In this document: positions 1-7,329 of the stretch, in pieces | Position numbering within the stretch: position 1 is the first letter of the stretch | How the letters are laid out: the number at the start of each line of letters is the position of its first letter | Assembly (NCBI GenBank): GCA_900542795.1 | Contig: UQPD01000118.1 | Span: 1 to 8,117 of the forward strand | Reading direction: 5' to 3' | DNA: 8,117 nt | Source of the DNA: an uncultured Prevotella sp. | GTDB lineage: Bacteria > Bacteroidota > Bacteroidia > Bacteroidales > Bacteroidaceae | Notes under the pieces: generated by a model | Database searches by the model: none | The model's input: the letters and a program-made list of their open reading frames with translations, nothing else | What the model was told of the DNA's origin: nothing | Program-made: the position numbers and the translations under genes

Positions 1-2
1 GC

Positions 3-1625
3 TTAATTATATCCTTTGTTTTGTGTTAATTTTTTATTCAAATCTAAGCATCTTTGCGGTATGGGAAATACTGTTGTGAAGCCTGTGTTTTCGTTTTCCA
101 AAGGAATTCGTTGGTCGTATGCCTTTGTGAATTTTCCAAATCGGATAAGGTCTTGCCTTCTCCAACCTTCCCACACCAATTCTAAAAGACGCTCATTAAG
201 GATGTTGCTCAAGGTGGCTTCTGCATAATAAGGCATGCCAACTCTTGCTCTTATCTTATTTAGCTCATCTAAACCGCTTTCGCCATTGCGAACTTTTGCC
301 TCTGCTTGCATTAGTAAGGCATCAGCATATCTGAAGAGGACGATGTCGTTGTCCACTTGTCTTCCGTCGGAGTAAGCAGTTCGGTCAACCTCATATTTCC
401 CAACTCTTGCACCAGCTGTTTTTTTATAGGGACTGTCGCTAAGATTTAGTTTGAGCTCTAATGGCATATAAACTAAGGGGCTCCCATCGTCTAAATAGAT
501 TTTTTCTCCATCCACGAACACGGTGTCAGCGTAGAAATTGATTTTAAACCTTGTGTCTACATGGTCTGTGCCATAACCATAAGCTTTGACTGTTGAGATT
601 GTTGCACAAGTGCCATTCTCTGATGAGCCTCCATATGCACCACCATGTTTGTAGTGTCGTGAACGGAACAAATAGTGATATTCGTTTAAGTATAAATTCT
701 TATCCAATGGTATGGTGAAAATATTTTCTTTAGAATTTTCATTATGAACGGCAAAGTTCGAAGCATAGTTTTCCTCTAACTGATAGCCCTCTTGCGTTAG
801 TTGTTCGCAATACCAAATGCAGGTTTCCCAAGCATTTTTTTTCACGCCGTTAACTGTAAAGAAAATATTCTTTCCATCCTGTTTTTGATTATCCGTCCAG
901 TCATCATCAGCATAAATCTCTGCATTCAAAGCTAATTTTGCAAGTAGAAAGTTAACTACGGGGCGAGTTATTCGTCCGTAATAGTCGCCCTCTTTGTTGG
1001 AGTGTGTGTCAGCAAGTTTGGGAGCTACATACTGCAATTCATCAACAATGAATTTGAAAACATCGCTTCTTTCACTTTGTATGACTTGATCGGGTTTTAC
1101 ATCGTATGAGGTCACGATGGGAATTCGCCCAAACAGATCCATTGCGTAATAGTAGAATAGGGCTCGTATAGCTCTAACTTCTGCTTTATACTCTATAATT
1201 TGTTTCGTTGAGAGTAGATGCTTATGGCTATCAATAACAGAAAGCGATTGGTTGGAGAGAACGATTACTTTATAGAGGTATTTCCATACGTTATACAAAT
1301 AGATGTCGTTGGCATTCCATTTGTGTTTGTACATATTTTCCCACAATCCACCATCATACCAATCGCCTCCACGAATGGGTATCATTGCCTCGTCGGTTGT
1401 TATTGTGTTGTAATCGTAAATGCCACGACAGGTGCCTTGAAGTCCTTCAGACTCTTGATTGCTCCCGATGTAATTGTAGAGGGAGGCTACAGCATTCTTA
1501 TATATGTTATCAGCATTGTTATAGATGGCATCTTGGTTGACTTGGTCTTTAGGATGTTCGTCTAAGCAGCTACTGAAACTAAGCAGCAACAGCAATACTA
1601 ATATGTATTTAATAATCGTATTCAT
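3..1625 (-). CDS. SusD-like outer-membrane nutrient-binding lipoprotein
   Basis: A 540-residue SusD/RagB-family lipoprotein, the surface lid that binds substrate and passes it to its SusC partner. Residues 1-20 form a lipoprotein signal: charged start, Leu-rich core, then LSFSSC with C20 as the lipidated Cys, followed by acidic LDE. Family landmarks run in order: EVRAIRALFYYYAMDLFGRI (149-168), the TPR-like helical part; VLFRYADALLMQAEAK (429-444); LNKIRARVGMP (455-465); NERLLELVWEGWRRQDLIRFG (477-497); and the typical C-terminus VFPIPQ...LTQNKGYN (519-540). Length is normal and the protein ends at its own TAA. The ATG lies 9 nt after the susC stop, so the two are almost certainly co-transcribed. 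An aromatic-rich stretch (about 89-118, many Trp and Tyr) might contribute to ligand contact, but that is inference. Substrate is unknown: glycan is usual for the family, while RagB relatives bind peptides. Family assignment is very secure. Confidence 0.95.
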   Translation of the reverse strand: MNTIIKYILVLLLLLSFSSCLDEHPKDQVNQDAIYNNADNIYKNAVASLYNYIGSNQESEGLQGTCRGIYDYNTITTDEAMIPIRGGDWYDGGLWENMYKHKWNANDIYLYNVWKYLYKVIVLSNQSLSVIDSHKHLLSTKQIIEYKAEVRAIRALFYYYAMDLFGRIPIVTSYDVKPDQVIQSERSDVFKFIVDELQYVAPKLADTHSNKEGDYYGRITRPVVNFLLAKLALNAEIYADDDWTDNQKQDGKNIFFTVNGVKKNAWETCIWYCEQLTQEGYQLEENYASNFAVHNENSKENIFTIPLDKNLYLNEYHYLFRSRHYKHGGAYGGSSENGTCATISTVKAYGYGTDHVDTRFKINFYADTVFVDGEKIYLDDGSPLVYMPLELKLNLSDSPYKKTAGARVGKYEVDRTAYSDGRQVDNDIVLFRYADALLMQAEAKVRNGESGLDELNKIRARVGMPYYAEATLSNILNERLLELVWEGWRRQDLIRFGKFTKAYDQRIPLENENTGFTTVFPIPQRCLDLNKKLTQNKGYN

Positions 1626-1634
1626 GTTTTTGTT

Positions 1635-4334
1635 TTAAAATTGTACACTCAATCCTAATGAATAAGTACGTAACAATGGATAGTTACGTTTATCGTCAAT
1701 ACCCATAGTGCTGTTCACAACGTAACTATTTATCATGGGGGTTAATCCTTTGTATCCTGTAATTGTGCCAAGATTACTGATATTGCATGAAATTCGCAGT
1801 GAACGGATGACATTACTTTTCAGTGGTACATTATAGCCTATTGTTAGATGCTCGAAGTTTAGATAATCTCCTTTTTCAAGCCAATAGTCAGAGACACGTT
1901 GGTCAACAATATTTTTTTGAGGTGCATTTTTTAATACGTTGTAGTCAGGGAAACAAGCCATACTGGTGTAAGCTAATCCTGTTCCGTTGAATATTTTGTG
2001 ACCAAAAGCGCCATTCATTTGTAGGGCGATGTAAAAGTCTTTATATCTAAAACTGATGTTCGAACCAAGAGTAACCTTCGGTGTTGCTTGTCCTGCTACG
2101 TATCTGTCACCACCATCGCTTAGGTCAATCTTACCATCTTTATTAAGATCTTCAATGTTATAAAAATAGCTGCCATTATTGTTCTTTATGAGACCATTGC
2201 AGTGTGGAAGATAAAACACACCAAGTGGCTGACCTACTATTTGGTAAACTACATTGTTGTCGCCACCATTTTGTCCGGCACCCATCAAAGTCCCTATGGC
2301 TGTGATGTTTGCTGCCGACATGCTCATGCCTTTGTACTCTCCACTTAGTGAGAGGAGTTTATTGCTTTGGAAGGAAAGGTTCATATTGATGTTCAGTTCC
2401 ATATCTTTTTTACTAATGGGCTGTACAGATAATCCGAACTCAAATCCTCGGTTAGACATAGAGCCGATGTTTGCTAACAAAGTATTGTAAGCAAAGGGAG
2501 GCACAGGTACTTCGTAGGCATAGAGCATGTCTGATGTCTTTGAATAGTAATACTCTGCAGTGAGCATAATTCTGTTGGCTAAAAAGCCAATGTCTGCACC
2601 AATATTAAAGGTGGTTTTGGTTTCCCACTTTAAATCGGGGTTGTTGTTTCTTACCATGCCGAGTGTTACCGTAGGCGAACTTTTGACTGGTACGATACCT
2701 GTTTGCCTTACGGTGTTCATGGTTGTGTAGGCTGATATGCCTCCAAGATTACCAGCTTGTCCTAAACCTGAACGAAGTTTGAGTAGGGATAATGGTTTGA
2801 CGTTTCTGAGGAAACCTTCCTTCTTTAAATCCCAGGTAAAAGATATGGATGGAAAAAATCCCCATGTATTGTTATCACCTACCATAGATGATCCGTCACA
2901 ACGTGCATTAACCGCCAATGTGTATTTGTTGAGCAGACTATAGCTGAGGCTTCCCATTACTGAAGCTAACGACTGATCTTCGTAGGTGCTTTCTGTGCCG
3001 CCATAGGGGCGGGCTGCAGTGGCTCCTAAGTTGTCATAATAAAAATTGTTTGTAGGAATACCTTTGGCGTGTATTCCAAAGGCTGATTTCTTTAACTTGC
3101 GGTATTCACTGCTTGCTTCAGCCAAGATGCTATGTATGCCAAACTTCTTATTGAAGTTTACTGAAACATTGCCGAGCCATTCTTCCTTTTTAAACTCACC
3201 GCGATACACATTGCCTTGTGCCCAAACCCATGTTGGGCAGAATTGTCCAGTCTCTGTGGATCCATATAGATAAGAGCCAAACGTGGTAATGCGCCAATTT
3301 GAATTAAAGTCATAACTCAACTTGATGTGTGCATCAAAGTTTAAGTCCTTTGAGTCGTTTTTTTCTTCAAGTAATATGGCAGGAGGGTTGATGTATGTTG
3401 CAGATTCATTTTTTATCCAATTTCCATTTTTGTCAGTTCCTGCTGGGAATGTTGGGTTTTGGCATGATGCAGAGTAAAATAGCATCTGCGTGTCAAAAAT
3501 GTCGTGATTCTTAAAAGAAGAGCCGAATACACCAAAATCGCCTGTTAGTTTATCGTTAAAGGCTTTTTGTGTTACATCAATTTTGGCTACGAAAACGTTA
3601 TAGTCTTTCTTTTTAATGATGGTGTTGTGATCAATCATGCCAAAGGAGGCACGATAATTTGACTGAGGTGTGCCTCCACTAAATGCAAGATAGTGATTGT
3701 TTACAAGTCCGGTGCGTGTGATAACTTTATAACTGTCGGTATTAAAGCCACCATTATTGCAATAGAGGCCCAGTGCCTTTGCTGTAGCAACATATTCTGT
3801 GGCATTGAGCATGTCAAGATGTTTGTACATATGCTCGAAGCCAACATTTCCTTCATAAGATATTTGGAAACCGCCTCCTGTTCCTTTTTTTGTTTTCACT
3901 TCAATAACACCAGATGCACCCCGTGAACCATACATAGCAGTTTCTGCTGCATTTTTTAATATGCGAAAACTCTCAATGTCTGCAGGATAGATTGTAGAGA
4001 GCGTAAGTACGTCTGAGGTAACTCCATCTATCAATACCAAGGGGTCGTTTCCTCCGATAATGGAGGTCGTACCACGAACGCGTACGCTATTGAGCATAGC
4101 CATACGGTCTAAACCGTTTGACGTCACATTGACACCTGCAGCTTGACCACTCAATACATCAAGAGCGTTGTTAGCAGCACCCTTGTTGGAGTGATCTCTA
4201 AACATTTTAATAGTGTAATCCCTTTTATCAATGGTATCTTTCCGTTCTGATGGTACATGTTTTTGAGCATGAGCCAAAGAACTGCAACAGAGCGCAACGA
4301 AAAGGAGTGTAAGGTATTTTTTGTTCTTTGCCAT
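1635..4334 (-). CDS. SusC-like TonB-dependent outer-membrane transporter lacking the usual N-terminal extension
   Basis: An 899-residue SusC/RagA-family TonB-dependent transporter, the outer-membrane barrel that imports the ligand captured by SusD. Residues 1-23 are a signal peptide with a likely cut at AHA|Q. The plug spans about 45-155: LDVLSGQAAGVNVTS (58-72), VRVRGTTSIIGGNDPLVLID (84-103), and AAETAMYGSRGASGVIEVKTKKG (129-151). Barrel landmarks include WGFFPSISFTW (491-501), LKLRSGLGQAGN (518-529), NPDLKWETKTTFNIGADIGF (565-584), and IGSMSNRGFEFGLS (623-636). An EF-hand-like loop follows, DLNKDGKIDLSD (729-740), then a C-terminal strand ending in Phe (YSLGLSVQF). The odd point is that only about 20 residues separate the signal peptide from the plug. 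The roughly 80-residue CarboxypepD_reg-like extension and the usual GYG-type linker are absent, and no TonB box is evident. The ATG at 4334 has the signal peptide right behind it, so the start is secure. The substrate is unknown. Confidence 0.95.
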   Translation of the reverse strand: MAKNKKYLTLLFVALCCSSLAHAQKHVPSERKDTIDKRDYTIKMFRDHSNKGAANNALDVLSGQAAGVNVTSNGLDRMAMLNSVRVRGTTSIIGGNDPLVLIDGVTSDVLTLSTIYPADIESFRILKNAAETAMYGSRGASGVIEVKTKKGTGGGFQISYEGNVGFEHMYKHLDMLNATEYVATAKALGLYCNNGGFNTDSYKVITRTGLVNNHYLAFSGGTPQSNYRASFGMIDHNTIIKKKDYNVFVAKIDVTQKAFNDKLTGDFGVFGSSFKNHDIFDTQMLFYSASCQNPTFPAGTDKNGNWIKNESATYINPPAILLEEKNDSKDLNFDAHIKLSYDFNSNWRITTFGSYLYGSTETGQFCPTWVWAQGNVYRGEFKKEEWLGNVSVNFNKKFGIHSILAEASSEYRKLKKSAFGIHAKGIPTNNFYYDNLGATAARPYGGTESTYEDQSLASVMGSLSYSLLNKYTLAVNARCDGSSMVGDNNTWGFFPSISFTWDLKKEGFLRNVKPLSLLKLRSGLGQAGNLGGISAYTTMNTVRQTGIVPVKSSPTVTLGMVRNNNPDLKWETKTTFNIGADIGFLANRIMLTAEYYYSKTSDMLYAYEVPVPPFAYNTLLANIGSMSNRGFEFGLSVQPISKKDMELNINMNLSFQSNKLLSLSGEYKGMSMSAANITAIGTLMGAGQNGGDNNVVYQIVGQPLGVFYLPHCNGLIKNNNGSYFYNIEDLNKDGKIDLSDGGDRYVAGQATPKVTLGSNISFRYKDFYIALQMNGAFGHKIFNGTGLAYTSMACFPDYNVLKNAPQKNIVDQRVSDYWLEKGDYLNFEHLTIGYNVPLKSNVIRSLRISCNISNLGTITGYKGLTPMINSYVVNSTMGIDDKRNYPLLRTYSLGLSVQF

Positions 4335-4576
4335 TTTCTATTTCTCAGCCGTTGGCGTTTTCTTAGGTTATAAAAAAGATTAGAACTAAGTAGGCATTGC
4401 ATTATATGGATTATGGTGCTTTCGTGGTGTTTAATCACTTTACACATAAATTATAAATGCAAATTGCAATGCAAAATACGTAAAATATATTGATACTTGC
4501 AAGTAGTTTGCATAAATAATGATACTAAAAGTAGTAGATATTTTGAATACTTATAGACAAATGCTTGATGATAATG
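4335..4576 (-). promoter_or_regulatory. AT-rich upstream region of the susCD pair with weak promoter candidates
   Basis: The gap between lysA and susC is 332 nt (4335-4666); this part lies between the lysA terminator and the susC start and contains no credible gene. It is very AT-rich and should hold the susCD promoter, since the terminator cuts off read-through from lysA. Measured against the Bacteroidetes pattern (-33 TTTG, -7 TAnnTTTG), two weak candidates read toward susC. One is TTTG at 4475-4472 with TAATTTAT at 4453-4446 (18-nt spacing, 4 of 6 fixed bases). The other is TTTG at 4561-4558 with TACTTTTA at 4533-4526 (5 of 6, but 24-nt spacing). Neither is convincing alone. Three GCAA words cluster at 4459, 4466 and 4471. 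Any transcript starting here would have a 5' leader of roughly 100-190 nt. Confidence 0.4.
4491..4535. repeat. Two operator-like direct repeats, TGATACT-N2/3-AAGTAGT, ahead of susC
   Basis: Copy 1 (4491-4507) reads TGATACTTGCAAGTAGT and copy 2 (4520-4535) reads TGATACTAAAAGTAGT. They differ only in the 2-3 central bases and start 29 bp apart. Each copy has internal dyad symmetry. Copy 1 contains a perfect 12-bp palindrome, TACTTGCAAGTA (4494-4505), and copy 2 contains TACT-AAA-AGTA (4523-4533). A related partial copy, TGAATACTT, begins at 4544. Repeated near-palindromic sites in an intergenic region ahead of a susC gene suggest a transcription-factor operator; this is inference. The weak -7 candidate TACTTTTA overlaps copy 2, which would suit promoter control. 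Part of the similarity could come from the AT-rich composition. Confidence 0.5.
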
Positions 4577-4627
4577 AAACAAAAATGCGCCAAGCCTACA
4601 AGTATATAAAACCTGTAGGCTTGGCGC
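4577..4627 (-). terminator. Rho-independent terminator of the lysA transcript
   Basis: The arms GCGCCAAGCCTACA (4587-4600) and TGTAGGCTTGGCGC (4614-4627) form a perfect 14-bp, GC-rich stem around a 13-nt loop. On the minus strand the stem is followed at once by ATTTTTGTTT (4586-4577), a U-tract, as expected for an intrinsic terminator. In the plus direction the stem is followed by GAT and a run of A, so it should work only for minus-strand transcripts. It starts 40 nt after the lysA stop and isolates the susCD promoter region from the ftsE-lysC-lysA unit. Confidence 0.92.
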
Positions 4628-4666
4628 GATAAAAAAAGAGTGGTATATTAGTGAGTAGCCAAACTC

Positions 4667-5821
4667 TTATTTGCTAAAATAGCTTTGAGGCAAGGGGCGG
4701 CAGTTGTATGTTGAGGCCATAACTTCGCCATAGGCACCTGCAGAGCGGAAAGCAATGAGGTCGCCACGTTTGGTAACGGGAAGCATCTCGTCGGTGCTGA
4801 ATACATCGCTGCTTTCGCAAATAGGACCAACTACATCATATTTTGTAGTGCGTGTTTTGTCTGTAGCAGACAAGTTCTCAGTGTGGTGATGTGAACCATA
4901 CATGGCAGGGCGTACCAAATCGGTGAATCCTGCATCCACAATGGCAAAGCGTTTTGTGTGTCCTTGTTTAATGTAGAGCGTGCGGGCAATGAGTGAGCCA
5001 CATTGGGCAACAATGCTACGTCCCAACTCAAAGTGTAATTGTTGACCAGCACGCAGTTTCAAGTTGTCAGTAAAAATCTTAAAATATTCCTCAAAGTTGG
5101 GAATTGGATGTGTGTCGGGCATGTCATAGTCAATGCCTAAGCCACCACCTACATTGATATTGCTGGTTTGAATGCCATTGGCTTCAAGTTCATCTTGAAG
5201 TTGGTTGATACGTTCGCATAAGGCTACATACACAGACAAGTCAAGAATTTGGCTGCCAATGTGAAAGTGCAGACCGATGTATTCAACAGCTTCCATCTTT
5301 TGTGCCTCGCGTATGGCAGGAACCATATCCTCCATAGCAATGCCAAATTTGTTTTCATTCAGTCCTGTGGTAATTTTAGCATGAGTGTGTGCATCCACAT
5401 TGGGATTGATTCTGAAAGCAACCTTTGCTTTCTTGCCCATGGCTTTTGCAAGTTCGTTGATAACCTCAAGCTCGGCAAGACTTTCAACATTAAAATTGTG
5501 AATGCCAATATTGAGAGCGGTGATGATTTCGCGATCACTTTTACCCACACCAGCAAAAACAATGTCGGTGTTAGCAAAACCAGCCTTGTGTGCAGCCTCA
5601 ACTTCACCTCCTGAAACGCAGTCAGCACCAAAACCGGCTTGTGCAATAGTTTGCATAATACGCGGATTGGCATTGGCTTTAATGGCATAATGAACGTGGT
5701 AGTTGGGGTGGGGGGCTGTGAATTTTTTAATAGCGCAGAGTGTCTCCTCAAGGACATCCATGTCATAGTAATAAAAAGGAGTCTCTAACTCTGCAAATTT
5801 TTGTGTAGGGAATATAGTCAT
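4667..5821 (-). CDS. lysA: Diaminopimelate decarboxylase
   Basis: A 384-residue PLP-dependent decarboxylase converting meso-diaminopimelate to L-lysine and CO2, the last step of lysine synthesis, in the cytoplasm. It is a fold type III (alanine racemase-like) enzyme: an N-terminal TIM barrel carries YAIKAN with the PLP lysine K48, HFHIGSQ (185-191) and the phosphate-binding GGG (225-227). The C-terminal part has the CESSD motif (335-339), whose Cys reaches the partner active site in the dimer, and GAYGEVMAS (362-370). The usual EPGR motif reads ELGRS (265-269). The length suits the compact Bacteroidetes form. I chose the ATG at 5821 (MTIFPTQKFAELETPFYYYD). The frame is open further upstream to a TTG at 5923, but those 34 codons are Phe/Ile-rich, lack family similarity and run through a predicted RNA hairpin. 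It follows lysC by 135 nt and ends in a strong terminator. Confidence 0.96.
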   Translation of the reverse strand: MTIFPTQKFAELETPFYYYDMDVLEETLCAIKKFTAPHPNYHVHYAIKANANPRIMQTIAQAGFGADCVSGGEVEAAHKAGFANTDIVFAGVGKSDREIITALNIGIHNFNVESLAELEVINELAKAMGKKAKVAFRINPNVDAHTHAKITTGLNENKFGIAMEDMVPAIREAQKMEAVEYIGLHFHIGSQILDLSVYVALCERINQLQDELEANGIQTSNINVGGGLGIDYDMPDTHPIPNFEEYFKIFTDNLKLRAGQQLHFELGRSIVAQCGSLIARTLYIKQGHTKRFAIVDAGFTDLVRPAMYGSHHHTENLSATDKTRTTKYDVVGPICESSDVFSTDEMLPVTKRGDLIAFRSAGAYGEVMASTYNCRPLPQSYFSK

Positions 5822-5847
5822 GTTTAGTAAGTCTATTTTAAAAGAAC

Positions 5848-5945
5848 AGAAAAGACGGAAGATGGAAAACTTGGCTACGTGTATAATCCATAAATTACTT
5901 ATGAATATCCTCGTTGCATGCAATCATCCAACTTTCGTCTTTTCT
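5848..5945 (-). repeat. 19-nt imperfect inverted repeat filling the lysC-lysA gap
   Basis: The arm AGAAAAGACGGAAGATGGA (5848-5866) is matched by the reverse complement of 5927-5945 at 17 of 19 positions, with the first 10 bp perfect. The 60-nt interval holds a smaller hairpin (5886-5906, CATAA/TTATG core) and a 10-bp palindrome, TTGCATGCAA (5914-5923). In the minus-strand transcript the outer stem would begin 11 nt after the lysC stop and end 26 nt before the lysA ATG, so the whole spacer could fold as one element. The right arm is followed by a U-rich stretch (GTTCTTTTAAAA). Possible roles are mRNA stability, processing, or tuning of lysA expression; none is shown. It does not resemble the lysine riboswitch, which is far longer. 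Confidence 0.6.
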
Positions 5946-5956
5946 ATTCGTGTTTG

Positions 5957-7285
5957 TTATTTTTCTTTTTGGGTGTTAAACAATTTCTCGCTCAAAGCAC
6001 AAAGAGCTGCTTTCTTGTCTTCTTCGCGTACAAGGAACGAAATGTTGTGATTGCTACCACCATATGCTATCATTCTGACAGGAATGTGCGCCAAAGCTTC
6101 AGTTACGAGTGTTTCGTAACCTACGTTGCCCCAACGCAAGTCGCCTACTACGCAGATGATACACATGTTCTCGTCGATGCTAACGGTGCCATATTTCTTG
6201 AGCTCCTCAACAATGTTTGCCAAGTGTGCATTGTTGTCGATAGTTAATGTTACACCCACTTCGCTTGTTGTAACCATGTCAACGGGTGTGTGATTAACCT
6301 CGAAGGTTTCGAAGAGTTTGTGCAAGAAGCCAGTGGCAAGCAACATGCGCGATGACACAATCTTAATCGCTGTAATGTTGTCTTTGGCAGCAACCGCTTT
6401 AATCTTACCCTTTTCCATCTTATCGTTGATGATGGTGCCAGGAGCTGCGGGATCCATTGTGTTGAGCAAACGAACGGGCACACCTGCGTAGTGAGCAGGC
6501 TGAATGCAAGTGGGATGCAAAATTTTGGCACCGAAGTAAGCCAATTCTGCAGCTTCTTCAAAGTTGAGCTGACGTACGGGAGTTGTGTTAGGCACAAAAC
6601 GGGGATCGTTGTTGTGCATACCATCAATATCTGTCCAAATTTGAATTTCTTCAGCACGAAGCACCGCACCAATCAAACAAGCTGTGTAGTCAGAACCACC
6701 ACGTTGCAAGTTGTCGATGTCACCCTTGCTGTTGCGGCAGATAAAGCCTTGAGTAATGTAAAGGTCGCATGAACCTGCCTTTTTCAAAACTTCGTTAAGG
6801 TGCTCTTTAATGTAGGGAGAATCGGGCTCGCCATTTGCATCCGTACGCATATAGTCGAGTGCAGGGAGCAAAGCAACCTTTACCCCAATTTCTTTGAGGT
6901 AGTTGGTAACCATGTTGGTGCTCATCAATTCACCCTGTGCCAAAATCTCTTTTTCAAGTTTGTCTGAATATTCCTCCATGGTGAGTGTATGCAGGTGCAT
7001 AAAGATGTCATGGAGCAGGTCGTTTGTCTTCTTAACGTTCTCTTCTTTGGCAAAGAGTTCGGCAACGTGTTGCTTGTAAACATTGTGCAACTTGTTGATT
7101 ACGCTGTTGGCAGCCTCAGGGTTGTGCTTTTTGATGTAGTCAGCAATTTCAACCAGAGAGTTGGTAGTGCCCGACATTGCAGACAATACGACAATTTTGT
7201 GCTCGCCATCTGTAATAAGTTGGCAAACGTCTTTCATTCTTTGAGGTGAACCTACTGAGGTTCCTCCAAATTTCAATATTTTCAT
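5957..7285 (-). CDS. lysC: Aspartate kinase, monofunctional lysine-sensitive (AKIII/LysC) type
   Basis: A 442-residue aspartokinase phosphorylating L-aspartate with ATP, the first committed step toward lysine/DAP, threonine and methionine. The N-terminal amino-acid kinase domain begins with KFGGTSVGS (5-13). It also carries LSAMSGTTN (34-42), GEL with E119, TQGFICRN with F181, LQRGGSDYT (194-201; R195, S198, D199), WTDIDG (217-222) and FGAKILHP (251-258). These match the aspartate and ATP site residues of E. coli LysC. Two C-terminal ACT domains follow; VDMVTTSEVGVTL (335-347) corresponds to the lysine-binding VDLITTSEV segment of E. coli LysC, so lysine feedback is likely. There is no homoserine dehydrogenase domain, unlike ThrA/MetL. 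A TTG three codons earlier (7294) is in frame, but the ATG at 7285 gives the standard MKILKFGGTSVG start. It lies 44 nt after ftsE and upstream of lysA in a probable operon. Confidence 0.95.
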   Translation of the reverse strand: MKILKFGGTSVGSPQRMKDVCQLITDGEHKIVVLSAMSGTTNSLVEIADYIKKHNPEAANSVINKLHNVYKQHVAELFAKEENVKKTNDLLHDIFMHLHTLTMEEYSDKLEKEILAQGELMSTNMVTNYLKEIGVKVALLPALDYMRTDANGEPDSPYIKEHLNEVLKKAGSCDLYITQGFICRNSKGDIDNLQRGGSDYTACLIGAVLRAEEIQIWTDIDGMHNNDPRFVPNTTPVRQLNFEEAAELAYFGAKILHPTCIQPAHYAGVPVRLLNTMDPAAPGTIINDKMEKGKIKAVAAKDNITAIKIVSSRMLLATGFLHKLFETFEVNHTPVDMVTTSEVGVTLTIDNNAHLANIVEELKKYGTVSIDENMCIICVVGDLRWGNVGYETLVTEALAHIPVRMIAYGGSNHNISFLVREEDKKAALCALSEKLFNTQKEK

Positions 7286-7329
7286 AACAGACAATTTTTT
7301 CTTTTTCTAATAAAACACCTACTTATAAC

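Noticed and set aside
1218..1565. Plus-strand open frame of 115 codons opposite susD
   Set aside because: It is an antisense shadow of a well-supported gene, with no recognisable domain and no start context.
4151..4447. 98-codon minus-strand frame overlapping the start of susC, possibly encoding the missing N-terminal extension
   Set aside because: It is out of frame with susC, shows no CarboxypepD_reg-like sequence, and susC has its own intact signal peptide at 4334.
4394..4472. Inverted 8-mer GCATTGCA/TGCAATGC (4394-4401, 4465-4472) as flanks of an invertible promoter
   Set aside because: Eight base pairs without extended flanking symmetry is too short for known Bacteroidales invertible promoters and is plausible by chance in AT-rich DNA; no recombinase gene is nearby.
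5249..5614. Plus-strand open frame of 121 codons opposite lysA
   Set aside because: It is an antisense shadow of lysA with no domain similarity.
5899..5919. Six-codon mini-ORF (MQRGYS) in the lysC-lysA gap as a leader peptide for attenuation
   Set aside because: It has no lysine codons and no visible initiation signal; such a short frame is expected by chance.
5822..5923. N-terminal extension of lysA from a TTG at 5923
   Set aside because: The 34 extra residues have no family similarity and run through the inverted-repeat structure; the ATG at 5821 gives the normal LysA N-terminus.
7286..7294. TTG start for lysC
   Set aside because: It adds only three residues before an ATG that gives the standard MKILKFGGTSVG start of the family.
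7286..7329. Lysine riboswitch ahead of lysC
   Set aside because: The gap is only 44 nt, far too short for the L-box aptamer, and no matching fold is visible there or in the 89 nt before ftsE.
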